Of a stretch of 64,000 bases of DNA, positions 1-9,322 are shown piece after piece. The stretch lies in NCBI GenBank assembly GCA_037447655.1, contig JBBHKE010000089.1, positions 226,679 through 290,678 on the forward strand, read 5' to 3'. Origin of the DNA: Zygnema cylindricum. Its lineage: Eukaryota; Streptophyta; Zygnematophyceae; Zygnematales; Zygnemataceae. Every line of letters starts with the position of its first letter. Positions within the stretch are counted from its first letter, which is position 1. The translations under genes and the position numbers were made by a program. The notes below the pieces were generated by a model. That model had not been told where the DNA came from. It saw nothing but the letters and a program-made list of their open reading frames with translations, and did not search any database.

Positions 1-224
1 TTCCGAGATTTCGGGCCATGAAGGAAAAAATTGCCTTTCTTGACTCGTAATTGACCTGTTGGGAAGAGAGTGATCCAAAACCAGAAAAAAACAGTTAAAA
101 CGGTTAAAACGGTATTGGTCAAAATGGCTTTATATACGCTGAAAACAATTTTCTGATGCATAAATAGATAATAAGATTCACAAAAAATAAAAATCATTAC
201 CACTTTGAATGACTGTTCAAGAGT

Positions 225-780
225 AGTGAAGGGAGATGTGAAGTGAAAAAGAGAGATAAAAGGATAAAGAAAGAGAAAGAGAGAAAAAGAGATAAAAAGC
301 TAATAAGATAAACAAAGAGAAAGAGAGAATGGGTGAAACAGAAAGAAAGAGAGAGAAAGAGGGATAATGATAGATAAACACGGAGGTAAAGAGAGATATA
401 ACAGATAAAAGTGAGATAGACTGAGATGAGAGAGAAAGATAAATGGAGATAACAATAGATAACAGGAGATTATTGGGGGTGAACAGAGAAAAAGAGAAAC
501 AAAAGGAGTTGAAGAGGGATAAAAACAGATAAAACAGGTAAAGAGAGTGAAAGACAGATAAAGAAATACAAAAACAGAGATAATAATAGACAAACAGAGA
601 TGAGGTCAAAGAACCAGAGGTAAATCCATATCGACAGAGATAAACAGGAAAGAAAAGACAAATGAGGAGAGAAAAAAACCAACAAAGAGAGATAAACAGG
701 AACAAAGTGAGGCAAGAGAGAGAGAGCGACAGACAAATAGAGGTAAAAATAGATAAACCGAGATATAGAGAGATAAATAC
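225..780. repeat. Purine-rich simple repeat
   Basis: Irregular tract of AGAGATAAACAG-like words on the plus strand. It generates long overlapping Ser/Leu/Phe-rich open frames on the minus strand that have no conserved motif and should not be read as proteins. It would lie beyond the last recognisable exon of the minus-strand gene that starts near 7,043, so it may be intronic. Confidence 0.8.
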
Positions 781-800
781 CTCTGTATTCGACAAGCCAC

Positions 801-1270
801 CATTCCAGTCCACTCTAAAAGAGACAGCAAAAACTCTGGATCCAAAAGACACGTGTCATTTTCCCAATCCTTTGACTTTTTTGACTCCATTTCCGAAACA
901 ATTTCCTTAACAATTTCCTTAACAATTTCCTTTTCCTTACTTTCTGTTTTTTTCTCCTGGTCCTTCTCTGACGCATGAAATAACATAGTTTTTGGAGTTC
1001 CACCTCCCCTTTCTGTCTCCCCTCTCTTCTGAAAAAACTCTTCAACCCCAAAAGTTTCACCAAACTGTGATTCTTTTTTACCGATTTCTCCTAAATTTTC
1101 CTCTCTACTCAAAAAAGGAAACTTTCTGTTAAGAACTTCACTCGTTTTGGATCCAAAAAGAGAACCAAAAGGAGGAAAAGGAAAAGACTTCAAAAAGTTA
1201 CAGTTTCGATCAACCGCCAGCTGTCGAGACTGGGACGAGGGAGGGAAATTTATATTTTGGCAAACTCCAT
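801..1270 (-). CDS. Probable coding exon of an unrecognised gene (exon 5 candidate of the 7,043 gene)
   Basis: On the minus strand a good acceptor (TTTGTTGCAG, ending at 1,271) is followed by about 156 codons without a stop. The composition is mixed (FPPSSQSRQL, then SFPFPPFGSLFGSK) and includes a short EIVK-EIVK-EIV triplication from a 15-base tandem repeat at about 897-941, then an acidic/basic stretch. The frame starts with two bases, which matches the phase-1 end of the exon at 3,154-3,207. Candidate donors are ATG|GTGGCT at 801 and CAGAG|GTATTT at 781. No domain is recognised. The wider open frame (606-1,640) runs into simple repeats at both ends, and only this middle part looks protein-like. 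Confidence 0.45.
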
Positions 1271-1404
1271 CTGCAACAAATTTAAAAAAATAAAAGAAAT
1301 AAAGAAAAGGTGACAAATAAAAAAAGACAGAGATGCGTATTATTGAGTCCCAACAGTAAGCAATAAACTGCAACGTTATATAAATAAAAAAATAAAGCAT
1401 ATAC

Positions 1405-1411
1405 AAATATG

Positions 1412-1445
<34 letters not shown>

Positions 1446-1457
1446 AATATATATAAC
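1405..1457. repeat. TA microsatellite
   Basis: Alternating TATATA with TATG interruptions. It lies in presumed intron or flank of the minus-strand gene. Confidence 0.85.
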
Positions 1458-1637
1458 AGCTACTTTATTATCTGTTGCCACACTGTTACACACTACACTA
1501 ATTATATTCATATTTTTACGGGTTTTTACAGCAATTGTGCTTAGGTATATAATAGGCAAACAATAAAAATTCATTTTGTGTTTAGAAAGAGTTTCCTTTT
1601 TCTTTTGGTAAATAAATTTTCCCATGATGGTAATTTT

Positions 1638-1715
1638 CATCGGTGTCAGAGTGGATAAAGCGCCTGAAGTTGAGGGTGTAAGCGCCGGACTTGAACTCGG
1701 ATGGGTGACCTATCA
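1638..1715 (+). pseudogene. 5S rRNA-like (or tRNA-like) polymerase III promoter relic
   Basis: The words CCTGAAGTTGAGGG and, about 35 bases later, CTCGGATGGGTGACC resemble the internal promoter region of eukaryotic 5S rRNA, whose box C carries GGATGGGTGACC. The 5' half of a 5S gene is not recognisable. The segment also has a tRNA-like GTCAGAGTGGATAAAGCGCC. It is best read as a 5S-derived SINE or a 5S pseudogene fragment. A covariance-model scan would separate these. Confidence 0.3.
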
Positions 1716-3053
1716 AACTGTACCATAAGAACCAGGTATTTGAACAAGTTTTGGCTTCATTAAATTATAATTAATGATGTTTTTGTTTTTTACCCGACAA
1801 ATTGAACTCGAGATTTTCGACGAATTGAAATCATTGAACTGCAATACGTTCCACTTAAAACAATCTTACGGTAAAAACAAGCAAAGTTATCAAAGTATAC
1901 ATTATATTTAAGTATGAAAGCATTAAATTAATAAAGTATGAAAGCAGTACAGTATTAAAGTATCAAATATTAAGTAATTGAAGCATTACAAATATTAGAG
2001 TATAATTATTAAAGTATTGAAGTAATAAATGACGACTTAGTAAAAACATGAGAGAAAAAAGCCCACCGATAAAAAAGCAACAGAGGAATTCCGTAGCTCC
2101 AGTGACTCAAAAACGGAAAGTCAAAAATAAAAGAGTCAGGGAAGAAATAGAAGACAAAGTCAAAACAGGATAGATAAAAAATAGAATAAAGATAAAAAAT
2201 ATTAATAAAAACAATTATAAAAAATAAATAAAATAAAATAAAATAATCATGTACCGGTCATGAAGTTCTAGAGCCAGAATTTTCCTTTTACCTCATATCG
2301 TTGAAATATCTCCACCCTCAAAGTCAAAAGAAATAAAAATATATATATATATGTATATAACATGATATGGAAAAAAATAGGTTTTGAAATTTAATGTAAG
2401 AAATAGGATGGCTATTATGGGTTTTATATTTTTTTGCAACATGAACTAAAAAAAAAAGCATATAACAAAAAAAAAAAAAAGTTAGTAGGGATACTGTATC
2501 CGCCTGCCAGGTGTCAAATTTGAGGCTCTTCCTGCACCCATTAAAAAAAAAAAAAAACATGTTTTATTTTTTTATTTTATTCTTAAATTTAAAATTTATC
2601 TTATATCTTTATTTTATCTTTTTTGGTACATAGTACATATATAACATTTTTTTTTCAATCATAATTTGACTCATAATCAAAACGAAAAAAAAGTTCACAA
2701 TCCAAAAAATAATGAAATCTTCGAACTTTTGCAAAAATTTAATTTTCCATTTTTTTACTTGAATTGAGAACCTATTTAAGAAAAATATGAAGTCAAATTT
2801 ATTTATCTATATTTTCACTTATTTATTTATTCATTTGGTATAGTATGGTATTCATTTAGGTAGTTACTCAATTAATTGTAAATATAATTGTTTAGTTGCT
2901 CAATTTTCTCATTTTTACAATAACATAGACTAATATGATCTGTTGAAAGTGGGAGTTGTTTGAACTTCCATTTCATTTTTTTTCAAAAACAGCAACAATT
3001 TTAATTTCAAGAATAACTTCAAACTCATTTGGAAATACAAAATTCTTTCGTAT
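1716..3053. other. AT-rich non-coding DNA (presumed intron)
   Basis: Poly-A/T runs and short AAAGTATTA-type repeats (1,890-2,040). No convincing exon except a phase-incompatible candidate at about 2,494-2,531 discussed under rejected items. Confidence 0.5.
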
Positions 3054-3059
3054 TTTTTA

Positions 3060-3310
3060 CATTTAAAAAAAAAAAAAAAAAAAAAACATAAAAAAAACAC
3101 AAAAAAAACATAAAAAAAGAAAAAAAAGAGAAAAAGAGAGAAAAAAACTGTACCGCATAGTCCAAGAGTGGCATAAGTCTCTTTTGTGACTGCCAGGTAA
3201 AGCTTTCCTATTGCACAAAAAAAATATATATATATAAATAAATAAATAAATAAAAAAAAAACAAAAAACAAAAAAAAAAAAAAAACGAAAAAACAAAAAT
3301 TAAAAAAGCA
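3060..3310. repeat. A-rich low-complexity tract flanking a short exon
   Basis: Two A-rich blocks (3,065-3,150 and 3,226-3,300) surround the complex 54-base exon at 3,154-3,207. On the coding (minus) strand they form pyrimidine-rich sequence. Confidence 0.7.
3154..3207 (-). CDS. Short exon (exon 4) of an unrecognised WD-like gene
   Basis: This 54-base minus-strand exon lies between acceptor TGCAATAG and donor TGCG|GTACAG. Joined in phase 1 to the exon at 4,978-5,046 it continues the reading SPDG-K-L-Y-L-A-V-T, a typical beta-propeller (WD-repeat) strand: 'SPDG' followed by K/R and alternating hydrophobics. Phase is 2 bases + 17 codons + 1 base, the same as its neighbours. The embedding in A/T simple repeats first suggested a SINE end. 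The in-frame continuation of the motif argues for an exon. Confidence 0.5.
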
Positions 3311-3854
3311 AAAAGAAAATGAGCCACCAAGTACCAAAATTCAGTTCAAAGAAGAGAATAGAAGAAAAGTATAGGAAAAAAAAAAAATCTGGAAGAAATA
3401 AAATTTAAAAGGGGAAAAAAGAGGGGAGACAGGTCGAGGTTTTTTTTTTTTTTCCTTTTTATCCAACAAAAACGATGGAATAAAGACACAATAAGAAATA
3501 GAAAAAGACAGATAAGGCAAAAAAAAATCTAAAGAAAACGTCAAAAAATCCTTGTAAAATATACCAACAATCATTAATAAACAAAAAAAGAAAAAATTAA
3601 ATGAAAAAAAAAAAAAAAAAAAACATGAAGGACATTAAAAAATCCGAAAAAACCCTAAAAACCAATCCAGAAACCCTAAAAAAACCTTACAAACCAGTAT
3701 AAATTGTTTTAATTTATACCTAGTTTAGTATTTATTACAAATAATATTAATTGTTTTAATACCTATTTCAGTATTTAATACATTTCTTACATTTATTAAA
3801 TTATAAATTTATTGGTCTTAAGGTACCAAAATTTATCCACACTAATTCAAAACG

Positions 3855-4495
3855 AGGGAGGAAGGAGGGAGGGAGAGGGAGGGGGGAGAGGAGGGAGGAG
3901 AGAGAGGAGGTAGGAGGGAGGAGGGAGGAGGGAGGGAGGGAGGAGGGAGGAGGGAGGAGGGAGGAGGGAGGAGGGAGGAGGGAGGAGGGGGGAGGGAGGA
4001 GGGGGGAGGTAGGAGGGAGGAGGGAGGAGGGAGGAGGGAGGAGGGAGGAGGGAGGAGGGAGGAGGGAGGAGGGAGGAGGGAGGAGGGAGGAGGGAGGAGG
4101 GAGGAGGGAGGAGGGAGGAGGGAGGAGGGAGGAGGGAGGAGGGAGGAGGGAGGAGGGAGGAGGGAGGAGGGAGGAGGGAGGAGGGAGGAGGGAGGGAGGA
4201 GGGGGGAGGAGGGAGGAGGGAGGAGGGAGGGAGGAGGGGGGAGGAGGGAGGAGGGAGGAGGGGGGAGGGAGGAGGGGGGAGGGAGGAGGGGGGAGGGAGG
4301 AGGGGGGAGGGAGGAGGGGGGGAGGGAGGAGGGGGGAGGGAGGAGGGGGGAGGGAGGAGGGGGGAGGGAGGAGGGGGGAGGGAGGAGGGGGGAGGGAGGA
4401 GGGAGGCGGAGGGAGGGAGGAGGGAGGCCGGAGGAGCGATGAGGGAGGAGGGAGGCGGGAGGAGGGAGGAGAGGGGAGGGAAGAGGAAGGGGGAA
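3855..4495 (+). repeat. GGAGGGA minisatellite, G-quadruplex-prone
   Basis: About 640 bases of nearly pure 7-base GGAGGGA units, with GGGGGG-containing variants between 3,985 and 4,400. Every few bases there is a run of three or more G on the plus strand, so quadruplex formation is likely. It lies in the predicted intron between exons 3 and 4 of the minus-strand gene, so the transcript would carry the C/U-rich strand. The long Pro/Ser/Leu open frames opposite are artefacts of the 7-base unit. Confidence 0.9.
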
Positions 4496-4977
4496 GAAAG
4501 AAGTCCACAGTTATTTATGTGTTTGCAGTAAACAGAGTCATAGGCGCTGAGCAACAATTGGGGCAAACAAAAAAAAATAAAAAAATGAAAAGACTTTTGA
4601 TTGAAATTGAGGCGGTACACTAATTACGGCAGACAAAAGCAAAAAAAATAAAAATAAAAGAAAGAGAAGCAAAAATAAAAATGATAGATAAACGAAAAAG
4701 AAAAAGTAAACAAAAAAATAAAACATATTTTAAAAAACCTAGAACAGAAGTCAAGAAGTCCACAATAAATACGGTGGACTCGGGTTTACTTCAAGAAAAA
4801 AAAAAAAAAAGTGAAAAAAAAACACCAGAAAAAGAAAAAAAAAATATATATATATATATATATTGAATGGACTTTGATGAACTTCGATCGATTGGAATTG
4901 GCGTAGTCCACACTAATAGCGGTAAACAAAGAAAGAGGGAAAGAGGGAAGAGAGGGAGAGGGAGAGAGGGAGAGTAC

Positions 4978-5046
4978 CATCTGGAGAGACAGCTACAACA
5001 TCTGTCCGATCAATCTCCGTTCCACAGGAAAGTGCTGTGAAGCTTC
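4978..5046 (-). CDS. Exon 3 of an unrecognised WD-like gene
   Basis: This 69-base minus-strand exon has acceptor CGGTTTTTTAG and donor GATG|GTACTC. In the only open phase compatible with its neighbours it reads SFTALSCGTEIDRT and DVVAVSPDG, ending inside a Gly codon completed by the next exon. The hydrophobic-S-P-D-G turn is characteristic of WD40/beta-propeller blades. No specific family is recognised. Confidence 0.55.
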
Positions 5047-6244
5047 CTAAAAAACCGATTAAAAAGAAAGAAAAGACTTAGGAGCCTCCTTTTCCCATCT
5101 GAGAAAGAACTGAACCACTAAAAAGCATTGTCATCCTTATACAATTAGTTTATTTTACGATTAGTTTGTTTTGCGATTAGTTTGTAGTTTGTTTTACGAT
5201 TATTTTGTTTTACAATTATTTTGTTTTACGATTAGTTTTTTTTCAATTAGTTTATTTTGCGATTAGTTTGTTTTCAATTAGTTTGTTTTACGATTAGTTT
5301 GTTTTACGATTATTTTGTTTTACGATTAGTTCATTTTACGGTAAGTTTGTTTTACTATTTGTTTCTTTTTATGATTAAAAGATATAAACTATACTTAAAA
5401 CACATAATTGTGATTCCACCGACAATGTATGGCAACATACGCTCAAGAGAAGGAGAAAAAGAAGATGAAACAAGAAAAATACAAATCATTGGCTTGTGAA
5501 TTTTCATGATCAACAATGTAAAGACATTGCAAAATTACTGAATAGAAAACATATTCATATCAATGAAAAGAAATCTACTCGAATCTAATCTAAAAATAAT
5601 TTCCTCCTTTTTATACAGATAGAACCAAAAACAGAGAATATTGATTGAACAGAGAAAACAAAATCAATAAGATTACATATGAGTAATTAGTTGGTGAAGG
5701 TAGTACACCAAAACTTCTATTGATCCTTTAACATCAACCTAAAAAAAAATATCTTTTGACCAAATATACAATAGACTCTCCCGTTCACACCCACTTATTA
5801 AACTCAAGACCTACATTAAACAATCTCGACCACTTTAACTTGCGATATCGCTTCCATTCATTGAGCTCATTCATTCATCAACCTAACTAAATATATCTCA
5901 GTCAATTAATCTGTAATTTCTTTTCCATTCTTTAACCGAAAAACTAATTCATTAAACACAAACATCTAACTCAACCTAACTCAACACTTAAACTTGCAAT
6001 TTCAATTCCGTTAATTAGACTCAAAGACCAAATAAAATTATCTCCATCAACCTTTGACTTGTCATTTACTTACATCTCACGGAAACCTTCCCAACCTTAA
6101 CCTCATATGCCCACTGCGCAAAAAAGACCAAAAAAACAAAACAAACTTAACACCAAAAACAAAACAAACCCTAACACCAGAAAAAAAAAGGAACCTCACA
6201 CCAAAAAATAAGGATAAACCTAACACCAAAAAAGGAGCTCAAAC
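5047..6244 (-). other. Predicted intron, AT-rich
   Basis: Contains the TTTGTTTTACGATTAG tandem array and otherwise AT-rich sequence with no coding signal. An AACACCAAAAA-type short repeat occurs at 6,140-6,235. Confidence 0.45.
5142..5375 (+). repeat. Tandem array of TTTGTTTTACGATTAG units
   Basis: About a dozen 16-18-base units, with T/C/A variation at one or two positions and some truncated copies. The array is in a presumed intron. Confidence 0.85.
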
Positions 6245-6385
6245 CTTTCGATTTGATGTATGTTGCAACAAATTTTGTCTCGACCAGATTAGCCACCGGC
6301 ATTCGTACCAAGAAATAGAGTGGATTTCCACCGCATGCTTGTTCCACAGAAGTCGCCATATCCATTACCATTTTTTCTTCTTTGG
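6245..6385 (-). CDS. Exon 2 of an unrecognised gene
   Basis: This 141-base minus-strand exon lies between a pyrimidine-rich acceptor (TTTTCTGTCTTTTGTCTGAAG) and donor CGAAAG|GTTTGA. It begins with two bases that complete an Ala codon from exon 1, then reads AKEEKMVMDMATSVEQACGG and NPLYFLVRMPVANLVETKFV before a short K-rich end. There is no stop. The phase (2 bases + 46 codons + 1 base) fits both neighbours. The peptide looks like ordinary soluble protein but I do not recognise the family. Confidence 0.6.
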
Positions 6386-6473
6386 CTTCAGACAAAAGAC
6401 AGAAAACAGGCCGAGCGGACAGTCCGATATAACGCCGAACAAGGGAAAAAAAATAGGTTTTTTAACGGATACA

Positions 6474-6570
6474 TGGGGAGGGGGAGGGGGAGGGGGAGGG
6501 GGGGGGTAGAGGAAAAGGGAGAGGGAGAGGAAGGAGGAGGGACAGGGAGGGGGCCGAGGGCGGGAAGGGG
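6474..6570 (+). repeat. GGGGGA microsatellite
   Basis: Repeated GGGGGA, then a G/A-rich tail. G-quadruplex-prone, in the predicted first intron of the minus-strand gene. Confidence 0.85.
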
Positions 6571-6898
6571 GAGTATGTGGTGCGAATCCTGACATTCTTG
6601 AACTTTCCACAGCAAATTAGGGCTTAAGAAAATAAATTGTAGTTTATCATGATTATGTTAACTTGTTTGACATCGTTTTAAAGAAAATAGGAGAAGCAAA
6701 AAGGGCTTCCATTTAGCTCGTGAAGTTTCTAGAGACCAAAACAAACACATAATTTGAGCTGACTATTGGGAACAAATATATTTTAAAAATCATACCTAGA
6801 TATTATTATTGTAAGACAAATTTTGCAATCATCGATTGGAGACTGAATTAAATTCTTTTAATTTAAAAATGATATACGTTCTTTACAAAATAACTCAC

Positions 6899-7043
6899 CT
6901 TTCCATGGAAAATTTGCGGAAAGTGGAATCAAAATTTCCAATTTGCTGTTGAAGGGATGGTCTCCGATGCCATTTTCCACTTCGAGTCGACCTTTCGGAT
7001 GTCGAAACGACGACACTCGAGCGACAAGGCGAGGAGACGCCAT
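6899..7043 (-). CDS. Exon 1 with start codon of an unrecognised minus-strand gene
   Basis: The ATG at 7,043-7,041 lies in a strong context (ACCCATGGCG). It opens 48 codons starting MASPRLVARVSSFRHPKG and ending PLSANFPWK, then a consensus donor AAAG|GTGAGT at 6,898. The reading joins without a stop, always in phase 1, to exons at 6,245-6,385, 4,978-5,046 and 3,154-3,207, and probably to the long exon ending at about 801. The combined N-terminal ~120 residues contain a WD-like SPDG strand but no identifiable full domain. No signal peptide or membrane segment is seen. The gene's 3' end is probably outside the window. Identity is unknown. Confidence 0.6.
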
Positions 7044-7135
7044 GGGTTGGAGCTGACGTCAAACGGCACAGAGCATGTCGTTCCTCGCGTTAACCCTAAT
7101 TGCGTAACTGCATACGACAGCGTGCAGTAATTGCG
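7044..7135 (-). promoter_or_regulatory. Presumed 5' flank/5' UTR of the minus-strand gene
   Basis: Immediately upstream of the start codon is a palindromic TGACGTCA (7,053-7,060), a bZIP/CRE-type site, and an AACCCTAAT element lies at about 7,092 (read as ATTAGGGTT on the coding strand). Local GC is higher than in the introns. No TATA box is evident. Function is inferred from position only. Confidence 0.35.
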
Positions 7136-7229
7136 ACAGTAATTAGTTTGGGAGGAACAAAACCGAAAGCCCGAAACTCCAGTATGCTATGAAAACTGGA
7201 AGATGCAATATCGGGGAATGTGCAACAGC

Positions 7230-8052
7230 CAGAGGTCGCAAACGGTCAACCGAAACCGTGACCGACCGTTAAACGACCGCCCGCGCCGGATCCGGAACGG
7301 ATTCGGTTGCCAAATTTTGGGGGTCGGGCGGTTACGGTCGGTTGATTCACCAGGAAAAAAAAAACGGTCAGTTACGGTCGGTCAACCAAAAAACCAAAAA
7401 AAATGAAAATTTTGTAATCCAACATTCTTGTACTTTGTAATCTTTGGCATCGTGGAAGTACGTGACATCACGATTAGCGTCGCAAATCTGACACGGTATT
7501 GTAGTAAGCTATTTATTTCGCAAATCAAAGGGAACGCGACAAAGCGTCGCAAATCTGACACGGTAGTACACTATTCATTTCGCAAATCTTAGGGAACGCG
7601 ACAAAGCGTCGCAAATCTGACACGGTAGTACAATATTCATTTCGCAAATCTTAGGGAACGCGCTATTCATTTCGCAAATCTTAGGGAACGCGACAAAGCG
7701 TCGCAAATCTGACACAGTAGTACACTATTCATTTCGCAAATCTTAGGGAACACGGCAAAGCGTCGCAAATCTGACACGGTAGTACAATATTCATTTCGCA
7801 AATCTTAGGGAACGCGACAAATCGTAATTACTGGCTTATTCCGTCGTACATTGATTAATTTTGTACTTTTTTTGTTACGGGCGGGCACGGTTAGTCGCGA
7901 AAAATCAAGATTCGGTTAATTTTTTATTTCGTAAACGACGGTTAACAATTTTGGAGCGTGACAAAACTCGGTCGGGCGTCGGTTACTCAGATTTTGAAAA
8001 AAAAAAAACGGTCGGTTTCGGGTATGAAAATTTTTGACTTTTGCGACCTCTG
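7230..8052. mobile_element. Non-autonomous hAT transposon, copy 1
   Basis: Ends are CAGAGGTCGCAAA and TTTTGCGACCTCTG, a classic hAT terminal inverted repeat. It is flanked by a perfect 8-base target duplication GCAACAGC at 7,222-7,229 and 8,053-8,060. At 823 bases it has no transposase frame. Subterminal regions are rich in CGGTCGG/CCGACC words in both orientations, and the middle carries a tandem repeat. It is related to the element at 10,478-10,931. The exact target duplication implies a fairly recent insertion by a hAT transposase supplied elsewhere. Confidence 0.93.
7484..7830. repeat. ~60-70-base tandem repeat inside hAT copy 1
   Basis: About five units of 'GCGTCGCAAATCTGACACGG ... TTCATTTCGCAAATCTTAGG', one of them shortened. 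Units are near-identical. Each repeats CGCAAAT, close to the element's own terminal GTCGCAAA, so they may act as extra subterminal transposase-binding sites. Confidence 0.8.
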
Positions 8053-8073
8053 GCAACAGCAACAGGTTTTTTA

Positions 8074-8642
8074 CAGTACAGTGCAGTACACCGTCAATCG
8101 CTATTAGAGTAAAGGAATAAATAGCGTAAAAAAAAAATTAGTGTTATCAACACTAATCGGGATTTTTTTTTTTTTTTTTAATATATATACTAATTAATCC
8201 CTAACTGTAATTTGGGTTGTCCTAAATAATAAATACCCGCCCTTTCGATGTCTACAGTAATATGTGAATCCGGACAAAATCTGACAATTCGTACGCCCTC
8301 GTGCTGTTCACACGGTCGACGGACGAACATATGAGAACGTGATTTTTGTCGACGAGTTTGCGTCTCTTTCTTCCGGTGCACATTCACATGTGTGCGCAAT
8401 AATGTTAAATGTCTTTTTATGCCTTTGTAATTCGAAAAGTACCATTTCATACGGATATACACTGTCCGTACGCCACACTATTTCCATCGCAATGTCCTTC
8501 CATTATTAACTCTAATTGAAAAAAAAAACTAATTAGAATAATGGAAAAAATATAATTATGCATTGTATTTCGGGTTTTTTTTTTGAAAAAAGAGCACCGA
8601 ATTGGCGTTATATACTCTAATAGCGATTGACGGTGTATTGTG
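8074..8642. mobile_element. TA-target TIR element (CAGTACACCG family), full length
   Basis: Left end is CAGTACAGTGCAGTACACCG next to TA (8,072-8,073). The right end is the inverted form, GATTGACGGTGTATTG next to TGTA. The interior has the family words CCGTACGCCACACTATTT and an ACTCTAAT motif, shared with 11,777-12,291 and 32,395-32,704. The TA flank and CAGT terminus suggest a pogo/Tc1-type superfamily element without a transposase. Confidence 0.7.
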
Positions 8643-8665
8643 TAACGAACCCATACTGTACTATA

Positions 8666-8891
8666 CAATACACCGTGTATCGCTATTACTGCAGTGTTAA
8701 TATTATTTCGTCACTAAAAACATTTTTTCTCCGTACACATTTGTCCGATTTTCATACGGAGACTGCCGATGGGAAGGTGAAAATCTTGGATTTCAATCTC
8801 AGCCGTCAAATCCATAAACCGACAAGCATGTACAGAGAAAAGATGTTTTAAGTGGCAAATAAAACATATACGCTAATAGCGATACATGGTG
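8666..8891. mobile_element. Short CAGTACACCG-family element abutting two relatives
   Basis: Left end CAATACACCGTGTATCGC follows TA; the right end is GCGATACATGGTG before TA (8,892-8,893). It is 226 bases and contains a second TIR element (8,712-8,854) nested within. Confidence 0.65.
8712..8854. mobile_element. Nested MITE, CACTTAAAACATC termini
   Basis: About 143 bases ending in inverted CACTAAAAACATTTTTTC / AGATGTTTTAAGTG, with CTCCGTACACA just inside. The same structure recurs at 11,487-11,630, also inside a member of the TA-target family. Confidence 0.55.
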
Positions 8892-8893
8892 TA

Positions 8894-9102
8894 CAGTACA
8901 CCGTGAATCGCTATTAGCGTTTAGAAATAGATAGCGTTATGAAACAAATAGCGTTATCAACGCTATTTGCAAATTTGGGGGTTTTGAAGGAAATCATTTA
9001 CACTAATTTGTTTTTTAAAGGATTTTTACTTGAGAATCTGGATAAAAATACGCGGTACCGCAATTAGAGTCATTAACGTTAATAGCGATACACAGTGTAG
9101 TG
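8894..9102. mobile_element. Short CAGTACACCG-family element
   Basis: CAGTACACCGTGAATCGCTA at the left, GCGATACACAGTGTAGTG at the right, and a TA dinucleotide on each side, shared with its neighbours. It is 209 bases with no coding capacity. The interior is rich in AACGCTAATT/AATTAGCGTT words. Confidence 0.65.
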
Positions 9103-9104
9103 TA

Positions 9105-9322
9105 CAGTACACCGCGAATCGTTATTAGCGCTGACAAATATTTAGTGTTAAAAAACAATTAATGTGATTAACGCTAATTGGGAATTTGGAGATTTTCGAG
9201 GAAATCAGTCACTCTAATTTGTTTTTTAGGGATTTTTTGATCACTCTATTTAAGAATTTGGGTAAAAATTTAGGGGCGTCGAATAAGCGTGATTAATGCT
9301 TATAGCGATTCGCGATGTAGTG
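9105..9322. mobile_element. CAGTACACCG-family element, left arm of a large inverted repeat
   Basis: Starts CAGTACACCGCGAATCG directly after TA (9,103-9,104) and ends near CGATTCGCGATGTAGTG. Its ~218-base sequence recurs in reverse complement at 10,211-10,425, including a conserved CAAATATTTAGTGTTAA. Confidence 0.65.

Noticed and set aside
606-1640. A single 344-codon minus-strand gene
   Set aside because: Its ends are translations of GA-rich and TA repeats; only the middle (about 801-1,270), bounded by splice signals, is kept.
2486-2531. Minus-strand exon candidate reading KSLKFDTWQADT
   Set aside because: The phase (1 base) does not match the 2-base start required after the 3,154-3,207 exon, and no good donor follows. 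It could still be real if another exon intervenes.
3801-4620. Two long Pro/Ser/Leu-rich open frames on the minus strand
   Set aside because: They are the mechanical translation of the GGAGGGA 7-base unit; no start context, splice signals or complex sequence.
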